The notes beneath the pieces were generated by a model, which was not told the origin of the DNA, did not search any database, and worked only from the letters and a program-made list of their open reading frames with translations. 64,000 nt of DNA from Coleofasciculus sp040219735 (GTDB lineage Bacteria; Cyanobacteriota; Cyanobacteriia; Cyanobacteriales; Coleofasciculaceae), in NCBI GenBank assembly GCA_040219735.1, contig JAVJRX010000013.1; one strand, given 5' to 3'. Below, one piece after another: positions 53,057-61,836 of the stretch (positions within the stretch are counted from its first letter, which is position 1; every line of letters begins with the position of its first letter). Position numbers and translations under genes: made by a program.

Positions 53057-53146
53057 TTGTTGACCTAACTTATTTTGTGCGTTCATGAGGGTCAACTGGT
53101 GAAAAACTTGGTGTGGAATCGTGGTTCATAGTAATAACGCACCCTC

Positions 53147-54913
53147 TTACGGATATAGCTGCAAATCTGTTTTAACCCGGAATCCAAAAATTGTCTCCGA
53201 GAAGCCTTCTCGTTCTTGCAGCGTCACCCCCGCCCGTAGATTCGGTGAAACTCGGATATCGTAGAATAACTCCCATACATCATTATCTTCCGAAAAACCT
53301 CGACCAAAAGCATAACCAAGCCCCAGGCGATCATCTTTAAGAAATAGATCTAAGAAATTAAGTCCGAAATTATACGTTTCGCTACTATCATCCAGCTCGC
53401 TATTTTCCAACCAACCGTAACGGGCAAACAATCCTAACTTAATTTCTGGGATAAAATATTCCCCATTAATCCCAAAGGCATTTTCGCGATCGCCGTTTTG
53501 GGTACCCAAGACGCCATCCCGCCCTGTATCTTGGTCTGTGGTGTAGGTTGCCCGTATAATACCATTCCCCGCCCGGAAACCAATCTCACCCGCAAAAGCA
53601 TCTAAATCAAAGTCTCCCAAATTTCGATTTGAGGAAAAGACAGCCGCTTTTGCTTCCACATTATCAGTAATATTCCAATTCAATAACCCCCCAATACGAG
53701 AGCCAACACCTGTAGACGCTAAGGCTGGATTGGTTTGAAACAGGGGGTGGAAGAAATGGGTTGTACTATCCTTAGCAAAGCTATTGCGGTCAAAATAAGA
53801 GGTTAAATCCATTAACCCGGCGATTAAGCGCAAATTCGGATAACTGGGGAGAGAACCGGCAAAATACAGTTCACTCAAACTAAATCCATCGCCTTCCGTC
53901 CCGGCAAAATCATCCCCTGTCGCCAAATCGACAATAGCACCAAACAAGGCATTGGGTGATACTGGATAAATACCCCGCAACCGCAGCCGCGCCGAAGCAT
54001 CTTCCTGCTGGAGATAAGCCCCTTGAAGATCCAGAGTAGGCGTTAATGCTTCATTTTCCAGGGGAGAATTCTCAGGAATTAAAGAAGCATCGGGTTCATC
54101 GTCAGAGGATTGGGCGAGTAAGATGGATTCAACCGAATGTTGAGCAGGTTCCATCACTGGCGGTTTTGGTACGAACGCCCTATTATCTGCTGTTGATTCA
54201 TCGGCGATTGTTAAGTCTCCAGGGATGTGGTAATCAAGGGAATGAATCAGGGGTGTAGGTTCTGGCAGTTTTGGAACAATCGCTTCAGGTACTAAACTGG
54301 ATTCGTCTACCCCAGCGAATTCAGATGGCGGGTGATGTTCAATCTTCTCCTGTACCGTCGCGACTACGGGAGGTTTGGGCGCGATCGCTTCGACTACTGG
54401 ATTGGGTGCATCGGTTTCCGTTATCGGTAATGGCAGATAATGTTCAACGGAGTTTTGCACCGCAGCTACCACCGGGGGTTTAGGGGCGATAGCCTCGGCT
54501 ACTGAAGTAGGTTTATCTCCCTCCGCTATTGTCTGAGACGGTGGAAACTCAGAACCGGCTGAACTATTAAAGTCAAATAACTTGTGCTGCTGACTGCTAG
54601 ACGTGATTTCTACAATCTCAGAATTATCTGAGGAGGCTGTTTGGTAAGCTTCTTCATTCGCCAGAGTGTCTATGGTATGGCTAGCTGGTTCTTCTGCAAT
54701 CGCCTGCTCCCCTTGGGGAGTTGGTTGCTCGTTTGATTGAGCGATCGCGGGTGTCATTAAGAGGAGAGCCGCTATGGAAAATAGAGATAGCGCTCCTGCT
54801 GAAGTTGATCCCATGGATAGCAGATAACTTAGCCAAATAGACTGCCGTAATCTCGGCGTAATTTGCTTATCAGTATTTCTAATTTTTTGAATTAGTTCTC
54901 TCATTAGCACCAC
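53147..54913 (-). CDS. OprB-like outer-membrane porin with Pro-rich repeat region
   Basis: The 588 residues contain a signal peptide (hydrophobic 35-58, ending PAIAQ) and a Pro-rich linker of four ~35-residue repeats at about 140-270 (EAIAPKPPVVAAVQNSVEHY and variants). A beta-barrel-like C-terminal domain follows from about 300 (LRLRGIYPVSPNALFGAIVD to FGFRVKTDLQLYP), with the terminal aromatic-rich strand of outer-membrane proteins. The usual SLH domain of cyanobacterial porins is not seen; the Pro-rich repeats may span the peptidoglycan instead. Neighbour of the TPR gene. ATG at codon 4 is another start. Confidence 0.75.
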   Translation of the reverse strand: MVLMRELIQKIRNTDKQITPRLRQSIWLSYLLSMGSTSAGALSLFSIAALLLMTPAIAQSNEQPTPQGEQAIAEEPASHTIDTLANEEAYQTASSDNSEIVEITSSSQQHKLFDFNSSAGSEFPPSQTIAEGDKPTSVAEAIAPKPPVVAAVQNSVEHYLPLPITETDAPNPVVEAIAPKPPVVATVQEKIEHHPPSEFAGVDESSLVPEAIVPKLPEPTPLIHSLDYHIPGDLTIADESTADNRAFVPKPPVMEPAQHSVESILLAQSSDDEPDASLIPENSPLENEALTPTLDLQGAYLQQEDASARLRLRGIYPVSPNALFGAIVDLATGDDFAGTEGDGFSLSELYFAGSLPSYPNLRLIAGLMDLTSYFDRNSFAKDSTTHFFHPLFQTNPALASTGVGSRIGGLLNWNITDNVEAKAAVFSSNRNLGDFDLDAFAGEIGFRAGNGIIRATYTTDQDTGRDGVLGTQNGDRENAFGINGEYFIPEIKLGLFARYGWLENSELDDSSETYNFGLNFLDLFLKDDRLGLGYAFGRGFSEDNDVWELFYDIRVSPNLRAGVTLQEREGFSETIFGFRVKTDLQLYP

Positions 54914-55105
54914 AGTTGCTGATAGGTGGACTTGAGGATTAAAACCATCAATTATTTAGTTCTCCTGACTTTAAAAACAGTCTCCGGAAAATCTTCGCAA
55001 TTGTAGATGCTAGGTCAACTAATTTCACCGACGCCTAATGAAAATGAACAGTTCCGAAACTGAAAGATGAGATAAATTTCTGGAAATAAATGATAACAAT
55101 ACGAA

Positions 55106-55151
55106 CCTTAATCTCTTGATTTTTATTGTCTACCGCTTCAAGAGATTAAGG
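55106..55151. repeat. 14-bp perfect inverted repeat upstream of the porin gene
   Basis: CCTTAATCTCTTGA (55106-55119) pairs perfectly with TCAAGAGATTAAGG (55138-55151) around an 18-nt loop. It lies about 190 bp before the porin start, within a 570-bp spacer (54914-55483) that has no gene. It may be an attenuator-like leader structure or a repeat element. Confidence 0.55.
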
Positions 55152-55295
55152 TGGAGTTTGTTTCAATTACAACTCGTCTTTTTAATTCATAACTATCCCT
55201 GGGCAATAATTAAGTAAATGAAGTCAAATAAAAACTAACAAGGGCTGACTTAATTATTCAGGAACCCCACAAGAAAAGCATTCATGGCAAAAGGG

Positions 55296-55365
55296 GACGT
55301 ATTGCCGGTTGGGAGGGACGTTCGTCAAAACCCGGTATAACCAAAACCTGGTTCTGGAATACGTC
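55296..55365. repeat. Long imperfect stem-loop near the tnpB right end
   Basis: GACGTATT (55296-55303) pairs with AATACGTC (55358-55365), with inner partial pairing such as CCGG...CTGG and AACC...GGTT. It is located 120 bp beyond the 3' end of tnpB and could be a separate small element or a structured RNA. Confidence 0.4.
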
Positions 55366-55483
55366 GCCTGTTTCCAACTTCCCTGACAATCTGGAAAATT
55401 TGTGTTGGTTTATACCCAAGGGTACAGGCTGTTAAATTTTACAGTATCTCTACTGTTTTAACGTGACGTACTCCTACAGTCAA

Positions 55484-56788
55484 TCAAAGATTAGCCCTTC
55501 GACTCCGCTCAGGGCTAAACTGTAGGCTTCTCCTCCGAGATTTCCCGGATTCGCGTTTTCTAGTGAGGCGAACGCCCAACCCCACTTTCTTAATTAGTAT
55601 CCCAGAATTAATATCTCTTGGCATTTCAACACCGCAGTGTGGGCAGCTATGCCAGCGATCAGATAATTCCTTGGGAACTTCGTTTAGGCAATTTGCACAA
55701 TATTGGGATGTGCCAGCCGGATTGACCTTAATGACTTGCCTACCAGCTTTCGCGGCTTTGTCAGGCAATATTTCATTTAGAAACCCAGCGATCCCAGCAT
55801 CAGCAAAACTTTTGTTTAGACCCGATTTTGCAGCTTGCCCATTAGCAAGGAAGGTTCCATCAAGAGCTTGTTTGGGTTTGTTGCGTCGGATCATGTTAGC
55901 AACTTTTAAGTCTTCGATAAAGATGACATCCGCCTTATCCACTAATTCGCCAGCTAACTCAAAATGCCATTGCCTCCTCTGTCTAGCAATTTTTTGATGA
56001 AGCTTGGCTATCCGTTCATTGAGCTTACGACGGGATGTCGAGCCTTTCGGTCTTAATTCCCGTTTGGCTTGAAGTCTCCCTAATTTTTTTTCAGATTGCC
56101 TGTAAAACTTAGGAGGCTCTTTTGTGTCACCATCCGAGCAAGCGATGAAATATTCTAATCCAGCATCTACGCCAATGCTGTTAGCTTCAGTTGGCTGGAT
56201 GTCGATAGTTGGAGCATCAGGTACAGACTTGTCCTCTAAAGTTAAAGTTACATAAAAGCCGTCAGCTTTTTTGGTGATTAATGCCCGTTTAATAGTAAAT
56301 CCATCAGGAACAGGACGATGTTGAATTAATTTAACCTCACCCAACTTAGGTAGAGTGACTCGATTACCTTGGATGCAATCAGGTTTAACTCTAGAGTAAG
56401 CAAATGTCCGATAACGGTTTTTACCTTTAAACCTTGGCTTGCCGCTACGCTTACCTTTGCTGTCTCCCTTGATCAACCTTTTGAATGCCAGCTCTACTCG
56501 CTTCACCATGTCTTGCAAGACATCAGCGTGAATATCGGCATACCATTCCCTCTCTTTTTTGAGAGACACCAAAGAGCGTTTTTGACCATAGTATTCAGGT
56601 TGCTCTCTAGGTTTAGCAATACTACAAATTAATGGGCAGGCATTAACAGGACAGCGATTCATTTGCCACCAGTCAAACCTATCTGCCAACAGATAGTTGT
56701 ATTGGCAACGCAGCATATCAAGCCACTTATTTATGCGGCAACGCTGTAAATAGGTTGGTAGTAGCTTGTACTGGTAGCTTAGTTTCAT
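55484..56788 (-). CDS. tnpB: TnpB (IS200/IS605 OrfB) RNA-guided nuclease
   Basis: From ATG at 56788 the protein is 434 aa (MKLSYQYKLLPTYLQRCRIN). The RuvC triad is complete: Asp208 in SIGVDAGLEYF, Glu292 in VIFIEDLKVANM, Asp392 in PRDINSGIL. A zinc finger uses cysteines 364, 367, 382 and 385. It should form an omegaRNA-guided nuclease. The gene ends in an AGCCCT...AGGGCT hairpin (about 55493-55517) that fits the omegaRNA 3' region; the guide would follow at lower coordinates. No tnpA is adjacent. A 19-codon upstream extension to 56845 is unlikely to be used. Confidence 0.93.
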   Translation of the reverse strand: MKLSYQYKLLPTYLQRCRINKWLDMLRCQYNYLLADRFDWWQMNRCPVNACPLICSIAKPREQPEYYGQKRSLVSLKKEREWYADIHADVLQDMVKRVELAFKRLIKGDSKGKRSGKPRFKGKNRYRTFAYSRVKPDCIQGNRVTLPKLGEVKLIQHRPVPDGFTIKRALITKKADGFYVTLTLEDKSVPDAPTIDIQPTEANSIGVDAGLEYFIACSDGDTKEPPKFYRQSEKKLGRLQAKRELRPKGSTSRRKLNERIAKLHQKIARQRRQWHFELAGELVDKADVIFIEDLKVANMIRRNKPKQALDGTFLANGQAAKSGLNKSFADAGIAGFLNEILPDKAAKAGRQVIKVNPAGTSQYCANCLNEVPKELSDRWHSCPHCGVEMPRDINSGILIKKVGLGVRLTRKRESGKSRRRSLQFSPERSRRANL

Positions 56789-56925
56789 GTTACTATTGTA
56801 ACGCCTATCGCCTCTAGTTTTTGCACTCTCCGGATTGACTGACATTAACTCGAAAAAGGAGTTTAGGGAACCCTTGTCTGGACATCCGGATTACAACCAA
56901 CTCATTTTCGGAGCAAATTGGGTCT

Positions 56926-57711
56926 GTGTTTTTTAGAAAATTACCAACCAAAGGAATTTTTAATCCGAACAGAAAATTAGTTTTTCTTTTTCTACTGTTA
57001 CTATTAAACAGTGGATGTTCGCAAGATGTATTAAAACTTGAGCAATTACCCAACCTATTACCTAATGTCTCAACGGATGCGAGTTTTCAACTTCGTGTGT
57101 CTCCATCCCAGCAAGACGGGGTTTACACGGTAACGGGAATGACGAATCTACCGGATGAAAGTCCGATCGCGATCGCGGCGGTTCGCTACTTACACCCTGA
57201 TGGTAATCTCCCGGCAAGTGAGGATTCAAAGCCAACCTATTCAATTTTGGCTTATCAAGATGTCGAGGTAAATAGTGGGCAATGGCAGGCTAACTTAAAC
57301 CTGTGGGAGGTTGCACCCGATGGTAAGTATCAAGAGGTGTGGCAAATTGAGCAGTCGAAACTGGGACTCACCCTAGATCCAGATAAAGACGTGCTATTCA
57401 TTGCCACCCTAGCGCCTACTGACTCCTTATGGACGATTCAACAGCAGTTAGAGAACCAGGGGATTAAAGTAGACAAGAGCCTGATTCGCAATACCCTAGA
57501 TGGCGATCGCTATGTCCAAGCCAGTCAAGTGATGCCGATTCCTTTACCGACAGCATCCACCGCGCCACCACCGGAACGTCCACAGGATGTGAATGGCGGC
57601 TGGGGACCTCGGTATATTTTGTTACCCGAACCTCCGAATAAGAGGAAGTTAGAGGTGCTGGACGAGCGCCGCACGGATGCACCGTTAGCGCCAGGGGAGT
57701 TTATGCACTGA
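56926..57711 (+). CDS. Lipoprotein of unknown function
   Basis: GTG at 56926 gives a 261-aa protein with a basic start (MFFRKLPTKGIFNPNRK), a strong hydrophobic run (LVFLFLLLLLNSGC), and the lipobox Cys31. The mature part has a beta-rich look (YTVTGMTNLPDESPIAIAAV) and a Pro-rich linker near 205-225, ending with a GGWGPRYILLPEPP segment. It is likely a lipid-anchored periplasmic protein. No family recognised. A GGAGC ribosome binding site lies upstream. Confidence 0.72.
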   Translation: MFFRKLPTKGIFNPNRKLVFLFLLLLLNSGCSQDVLKLEQLPNLLPNVSTDASFQLRVSPSQQDGVYTVTGMTNLPDESPIAIAAVRYLHPDGNLPASEDSKPTYSILAYQDVEVNSGQWQANLNLWEVAPDGKYQEVWQIEQSKLGLTLDPDKDVLFIATLAPTDSLWTIQQQLENQGIKVDKSLIRNTLDGDRYVQASQVMPIPLPTASTAPPPERPQDVNGGWGPRYILLPEPPNKRKLEVLDERRTDAPLAPGEFMH

Positions 57712-57717
57712 GTTAGG

Positions 57718-58704
57718 CTACAATAATTCTCGCCAAGACACCAGCGTGTAGGGCGATCCGAATATACCCGGCTTTGGCAGTCGCACCATGTACTCCTTCT
57801 TCCAGTTTTTGCCGAGGTATTTAATCGGAACATCTTGGACAATACCAGCGGCGATCGCGTCTTTATACCATTGTTCAAACTCCTCATCTTCCCGCGTTTT
57901 CTCAGGTTCTGCACTTTGCCACCAGCGTTGGCGCAGACACTCGGTCAGCCAACCAGCAGGGCGGTCTATTTTCTGCCCTTTGGTTTCTTTGGCACGTTTG
58001 GTTTGGCGGTAGTAGGCGATCGCCTTTTTAACTTCTTCTAGGGTAAAGTTGCGAACGAGAGCTTTGAGCTGGACGTTGAGCCGGATGTTGGCGTCGTCAA
58101 TAACATCGAGCTTTTGAGACTGTTCGGCAGCAGAAAATTCGCTTTCATCAGAATTAAGCGGTTCAGACTCGTCAATGTCTGCATTCTCCTCTGCGCGTTC
58201 AGGGGCGGGACTCACCATCGCGCCTTGGCTTTTTTCTTCTTCTTCTTTTTTAAAATTATTAAGGACAGCAGCAGGGTGTGGTGGGTGGGTGTCTGTTATT
58301 TCTTTAATTTCTCTATAAAGATCCACGGCGGAATCAGGCTTTGAGGACTCTGTTTTGGACATTTTTGAGTCAGACTTTGACAGTTTAGGATCAGAGTCGG
58401 ACACTTTTGGCTCATCGGGGTGATATGCCACGACGCTCCAGCGCTGGATTGAGTAGTATTTTTTCACCTGACCGAGTAACCCTTGGTCAATGAGCTGGGT
58501 TAATGCCCGTCTGACATGGCGTTCAGAGTAGGGACGGCGGCGGTTTTGGGCTGTCCAGTCTTGAAAGTCGGAGAGTGAGAACTCTTGTTCTTTTCCGGCT
58601 GGGCGGCGGCGGAGCAACCATCGGTAAAGGAGTCGGGCGCAGGGGTTGATCAGGAATGAGATTTGGTCGTGCAGGTCAGTGATTCTGGCAAATACAGTAG
58701 TCAT
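57718..58704 (-). CDS. Rep-like winged-helix protein with Ser/Asp/Lys repeat linker
   Basis: This 328-aa protein starts with a winged-helix domain (FLINPCARLLYRWLLRRRPA, then RHVRRALTQLIDQGLLGQV) that looks like plasmid replication or phage proteins. A low-complexity linker follows (KVSDSDPKLSKSDSKMSKTE, about 125-144). The C-terminal region (RNFTLEEVKKAIAYYRQTKR, then RPAGWLTECLRQRWW) recalls DnaD/replication-type helical tails. The layout parallels the gene at 35367. Role inferred, not shown. It is convergent with the lipoprotein gene, 6 bp apart. Confidence 0.7.
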   Translation of the reverse strand: MTTVFARITDLHDQISFLINPCARLLYRWLLRRRPAGKEQEFSLSDFQDWTAQNRRRPYSERHVRRALTQLIDQGLLGQVKKYYSIQRWSVVAYHPDEPKVSDSDPKLSKSDSKMSKTESSKPDSAVDLYREIKEITDTHPPHPAAVLNNFKKEEEEKSQGAMVSPAPERAEENADIDESEPLNSDESEFSAAEQSQKLDVIDDANIRLNVQLKALVRNFTLEEVKKAIAYYRQTKRAKETKGQKIDRPAGWLTECLRQRWWQSAEPEKTREDEEFEQWYKDAIAAGIVQDVPIKYLGKNWKKEYMVRLPKPGIFGSPYTLVSWRELL

Positions 58705-58838
58705 GGTTTTCTCGTTGTGGGGAATTGGAGAAAAGACCTAACCTCCCAACTTCCTTGCAAAGAAAGGGGGAGTCAGGCTCTCCTGGCTGAAGCTCCTCTC
58801 CCCATGTCGGGGAGGGGTTAAAGAAAGGACTTGCGCTC

Positions 58839-59168
58839 TCAAAGCCGAAACCCCTGCCATCCGGTAGGGGTTTTTGTTAGTGCGCTGATCGCTGATTCGT
58901 GTATGAATAGGACGGGTGAGGTGGTGTACCAGGGGTCGTCTCTATCGACTTGGATGGAATAGCGCCAGCCCGGTTTGAGGTTGTGTTGAGTGACCCAGTA
59001 GCTATCTGGGCTAAAGCATTCAATTCCTGTGATTAAGCCAGTCTGAATGCGTATTGTGTTGAGGAAGGCGTGTTTGGCTCGGATTCGTTGACCTAAGCTG
59101 AATTTGGGTACATTCCAATCGGTTGGAACGCCCAGACACTGGCGGTTTTGTCGATTTTCTGACACCAT
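58839..59168 (-). CDS. Hypothetical protein, 109 aa
   Basis: ATG at 59168 is preceded by a good AAAGGAG ribosome binding site; an in-frame ATG at 59186 lies upstream of it. The protein has a probable SH3-like beta character (FSLGQRIRAKHAFLNTIRIQ, then TGLITGIECFSPDSYWVTQH and GWRYSIQVDRDDPWYTTSPV). No family identified. It is in the same direction as the Rep-like gene at 57718, so may belong to the same plasmid-like module. Confidence 0.6.
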   Translation of the reverse strand: MVSENRQNRQCLGVPTDWNVPKFSLGQRIRAKHAFLNTIRIQTGLITGIECFSPDSYWVTQHNLKPGWRYSIQVDRDDPWYTTSPVLFIHESAISALTKTPTGWQGFRL

Positions 59169-59436
59169 TGAAATGGCTCCTTTCATGTTGTGTGCATGGG
59201 AGGGGAAGCGTTGCGGGTTGGTCGTTATACCAGCTCGTGGCGCGTTATTTCTTTATTGGGATGATTGTACCGCGATTTGGCGAAAAGTGCGATCGAGCGA
59301 GTTTTTGGAGGGAGCGAGTAAGGGATGTGCCGTAGTAGCACACCCCGCTTATATTACGTCCGGATAAGCTAAGACGCATTTTAATTGGGATTTTTGAAGC
59401 CCAGACTCCTTATAGCAAGGGTTTCGGGTCAAAAAT

Positions 59437-59667
59437 TTAAATGCCGAACAGCTTAATTGCCCGGAATAAAACCTCGCCCAGTCGCGTTGCTGCAATCAAC
59501 CGATTGCGATTTGCTGCCTCCGATGTGTGCTGAGGCTCAGACTGACGGTGCAACCTCTCTAGCAGTTTGTTGGCATTTTCGAGTCCGTTGGGTTGACTTG
59601 CTAGTTTGTCTAATAAGGTTGCAAGGTTTGTAGATTCCGCCTTGGGAGAGTTAAGATGGTGGAACAT
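59437..59667 (-). CDS. Hypothetical helical protein, 76 aa
   Basis: ATG at 59667 with an upstream GGAT ribosome-binding-like site gives a 76-aa mostly helical protein (LATLLDKLASQPNGLENANK, then RNRLIAATRLGEVLFRAIKL). Codon use is ordinary. No family recognised. The 59169-59436 spacer has no other gene. Confidence 0.5.
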   Translation of the reverse strand: MFHHLNSPKAESTNLATLLDKLASQPNGLENANKLLERLHRQSEPQHTSEAANRNRLIAATRLGEVLFRAIKLFGI

Positions 59668-59929
59668 TTGAATTTATCCTTTTTGTGAGTTGGTTGTGTT
59701 AGCGGTTTGCGGGAATTAGTGTAAGTCAAACCGCTGCAAGAGCTGACTTAGACCGAAAAAGAGCGCTGTTTGGAGTACCAGTCCAAGCGGCGTTTTTTCA
59801 TGTCTGAATCAATTCTCTCCAGAGTAGCACCCCTGCACATCAGTTGGGTAGTGGCGCATATCGTGCATACAAAATATGAAACTAAGTATTATATTTTATA
59901 TGCACCCCCTGCATACCCCTATACGCAAA

Positions 59930-60277
59930 ATGCCTATGAAAGCCGGAGCGCTTAAAGAGAAAAAGCCCATATTTGTTCACCCAAACCTTGACGAGGCAGG
60001 TTTAGATGTCTATGAGTTCCGTCTACTCGGTCACATTGCCCGTCGTGGCGAGTGTTATGCCGCCCTTACTACCACAGCTAAAATATGTAAGATGAGCGTT
60101 CGCAAAGCTCAGTCAACCCTCAAATCTCTTGAAAACAGAGGATTGATTCAGAAAGAGCAGCGCAAAGGTAAAACAGACTCTTACAAGCTGGCTCCTGACA
60201 TCTGGGATAAACTTCAGACGATGCAACAAGAGCAAGAGGTTGATGTGGATGATTCTAGAAATACCAGCAATGAGTAG
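59930..60277 (+). CDS. Winged-helix (HTH_36-like) protein
   Basis: From ATG at 59930 this is 115 aa. It opens with MPMKAGALKEKKPIFVHPNL and then a winged helix (AGLDVYEFRLLGHIARRGEC, then KICKMSVRKAQSTLKSLENR with GLIQKEQRKGKTDSYKL as wing). This domain is typical of replication-initiation and phage regulatory proteins. The tail is acidic (EVDVDDSRNT). An upstream in-frame ATG at 59876 lies in AT-rich promoter-like sequence and is less likely. Confidence 0.72.
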   Translation: MPMKAGALKEKKPIFVHPNLDEAGLDVYEFRLLGHIARRGECYAALTTTAKICKMSVRKAQSTLKSLENRGLIQKEQRKGKTDSYKLAPDIWDKLQTMQQEQEVDVDDSRNTSNE

Positions 60278-60320
60278 ATTTGAGCAGAGATTTGGTTACA
60301 GTTCTTTGCCCCTTCCCCCT

Positions 60321-61010
60321 TCAGCGATCCGGTTCATAGGTTGGTAACTTCTGAATCAACTTTTTAATCACATAAGTTTTAGTCTTACGATATTTTTTAG
60401 CGTAAGCTTCTATCGCCTGAAACTCTTTGTACGTAACTTTGACACTGACAACACGGCTCTGTTCATTGAGCTGTTGTTCCAAAACTTCCGGTGATGCAGC
60501 CACAAAAGTAGCTGAATTAATCCTCCAATTCCATCCTTCACGCCTGACATTGAACCGCCAAAACTGCCCAACCGCATTCTTTGGCAAGTCGCCCACAATA
60601 GTCACAGTAAATGAAGACTCTTCCCCTTCGGGTGGTAATTCATTCCGTTTAATCAGTACCGTTACCTCTTTACCTTTAATCCGCAGCACCTGTCCCACAA
60701 TGCGAAACTTATTTACACCCTTGCGCTTCAACTCTTGAACCGTCTGGGCTTTACTCTTCAACTTAACCAGCATCACCCAAGGCGGCTCAATGCGTGGGTA
60801 GCACTTCCAAACTTGAGCCACTTTCAGGAAATCTTGATTCGCTCTGAGTTGACTTGCCACCTCAGGAGTCAGTTGAGCTGGGATTTTCAAACCATCATCG
60901 GTCAGTAAAATCCCTTCGAGGAAGTTGGTTGCACTGGGTCGGTAGATGCCACAGATTCTTCCCCTAACCGTGTAAACCACGGGGTCAGTGTGTTGTTTGC
61001 CGTTTTCCAT
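60321..61010 (-). CDS. Hypothetical protein with OB-like core and RHH-like C-terminus
   Basis: From ATG at 61010 (TTG at 61037 also possible) the protein is 229 aa. The first part (VVYTVRGRICGIYRPSATNF) and the middle (FRIVGQVLRIKGKEVTVLIK) look like repeated beta-barrel/OB strands. The C-terminal 40 residues (VVSVKVTYKEFQAIEAYAKK, then RKTKTYVIKKLIQ) have the strand-helix-helix order of RHH proteins. A nucleic-acid-binding role is plausible. I associate it with cyanobacterial plasmid-like gene sets. Confidence 0.62.
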   Translation of the reverse strand: MENGKQHTDPVVYTVRGRICGIYRPSATNFLEGILLTDDGLKIPAQLTPEVASQLRANQDFLKVAQVWKCYPRIEPPWVMLVKLKSKAQTVQELKRKGVNKFRIVGQVLRIKGKEVTVLIKRNELPPEGEESSFTVTIVGDLPKNAVGQFWRFNVRREGWNWRINSATFVAASPEVLEQQLNEQSRVVSVKVTYKEFQAIEAYAKKYRKTKTYVIKKLIQKLPTYEPDR

Positions 61011-61131
61011 ATCTGACTTGAGATTCGATATAGCCAAGCTGCGTAAAAGAAGGTCAATCTTAGAATCCTAGCGTTGAGCTGCTACAATTCCCATTGACGC
61101 TTCGTACCAAAAATGGTACAATCAACAAGGA

Positions 61132-61479
61132 ATGACCGAAAAAAGAGTTCCTGCAAGGTTTTATAGAAACGAAGCTGGTAATGAACCAGTTCGTGACTGG
61201 TTAAAAAACCTGGGGAAAAATGAACGTTATTTAATTGGCACCGATATCAAAACCGTTGAGTACGGCTGGCCCATCGGTATGCCAACTTGTAAACCACTAG
61301 GGAAAGGATTATTTGAAGTTCGCACTAATTTACCTGATGGAATCGCTCGTGTCATCTTCTGCTTTTACGAAGACCAATTAATTTTGCTTCATGGATTTAT
61401 TAAGAAAACGCAGAAAACGCCCAAGACAGACTTAGACCTAGCTTTATCTCGGAAGCGAGACTTAGAAGAAAGAGAATGA
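61132..61479 (+). CDS. HigB/Gp49-like type II toxin
   Basis: This 115-aa protein has the RelE-superfamily Gp49/HigB pattern: ARFYRNEAGNEPVRDWLKNL, KPLGKGLFEVRTNLPDGIAR, then VIFCFYEDQLILLHGFIKKT. The last block is the typical terminal strand-helix with its basic residues. The toxin precedes its XRE antitoxin, the reversed higBA order, and overlaps it by ATGA (61476-61479). Such toxins usually cleave translating mRNA. Confidence 0.92.
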   Translation: MTEKRVPARFYRNEAGNEPVRDWLKNLGKNERYLIGTDIKTVEYGWPIGMPTCKPLGKGLFEVRTNLPDGIARVIFCFYEDQLILLHGFIKKTQKTPKTDLDLALSRKRDLEERE

Positions 61480-61835
61480 CTACCAATCCTTATATCGGTT
61501 CTTCACTTGACGATCTCCTCGAAGAAGACGGAATACTTGACGAGCTAGAAGCAATTGCGCTCAAGCGTGTTCTCGCTTGGCAAGTTTCTCAGGCAATGCA
61601 AGAAAAAGGACTCACTAAAACAGAAATGGCTCAACAGATGCACACAAGTCGTGCATCTCTCGACAGATTCCTCGATCAAGAAAATACCTCTGTAACGCTC
61701 AACACTATGGTGAATGCCGCTAAAGCTGTTGGTAAACGGTTGCGTATTGAATTGGTGGCAGATGATGATAGCAATCCAACTTTAAGCAGATTAGAAGAAA
61801 CACAAAAAACCAGGGGAGTTGCGCTCATTCGTTAA
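61476..61835 (+). CDS. HigA-like XRE antitoxin with altered C-terminus
   Basis: This 119-aa protein has an XRE HTH (GLTKTEMAQQMHTSRASLDR then FLDQENTSVTLNTMVNAAKA) after an N-terminal helix. Family members usually end soon after the KRLRIEL segment (residue ~90); here about 25 extra residues follow, running up against the TnpB remnant. The insertion may have changed the C-terminus. It should neutralise the upstream toxin and repress the pair. Confidence 0.9.
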   Translation: MTTNPYIGSSLDDLLEEDGILDELEAIALKRVLAWQVSQAMQEKGLTKTEMAQQMHTSRASLDRFLDQENTSVTLNTMVNAAKAVGKRLRIELVADDDSNPTLSRLEETQKTRGVALIR

Positions 61836-61836
61836 T

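Larger units (their letters stand above)
51340..53080 (-). mobile_element. IS200/IS605-family element carrying iscB (non-autonomous)
   Basis: Near-identical 29-nt hairpins occur in the same orientation at both sides of iscB: CCCACGCTG...GCAGCGATGGG at 51358-51387 and CCCACGCCG...CGGCGCTGGG at 53028-53056. Both share the loop wording TCCCGAAG. Same-strand subterminal hairpins are what TnpA Y1 transposases recognise at left and right ends. No tnpA is present, so movement would need one in trans. Exact ends are within about 30 bp of the hairpins. Confidence 0.75.
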
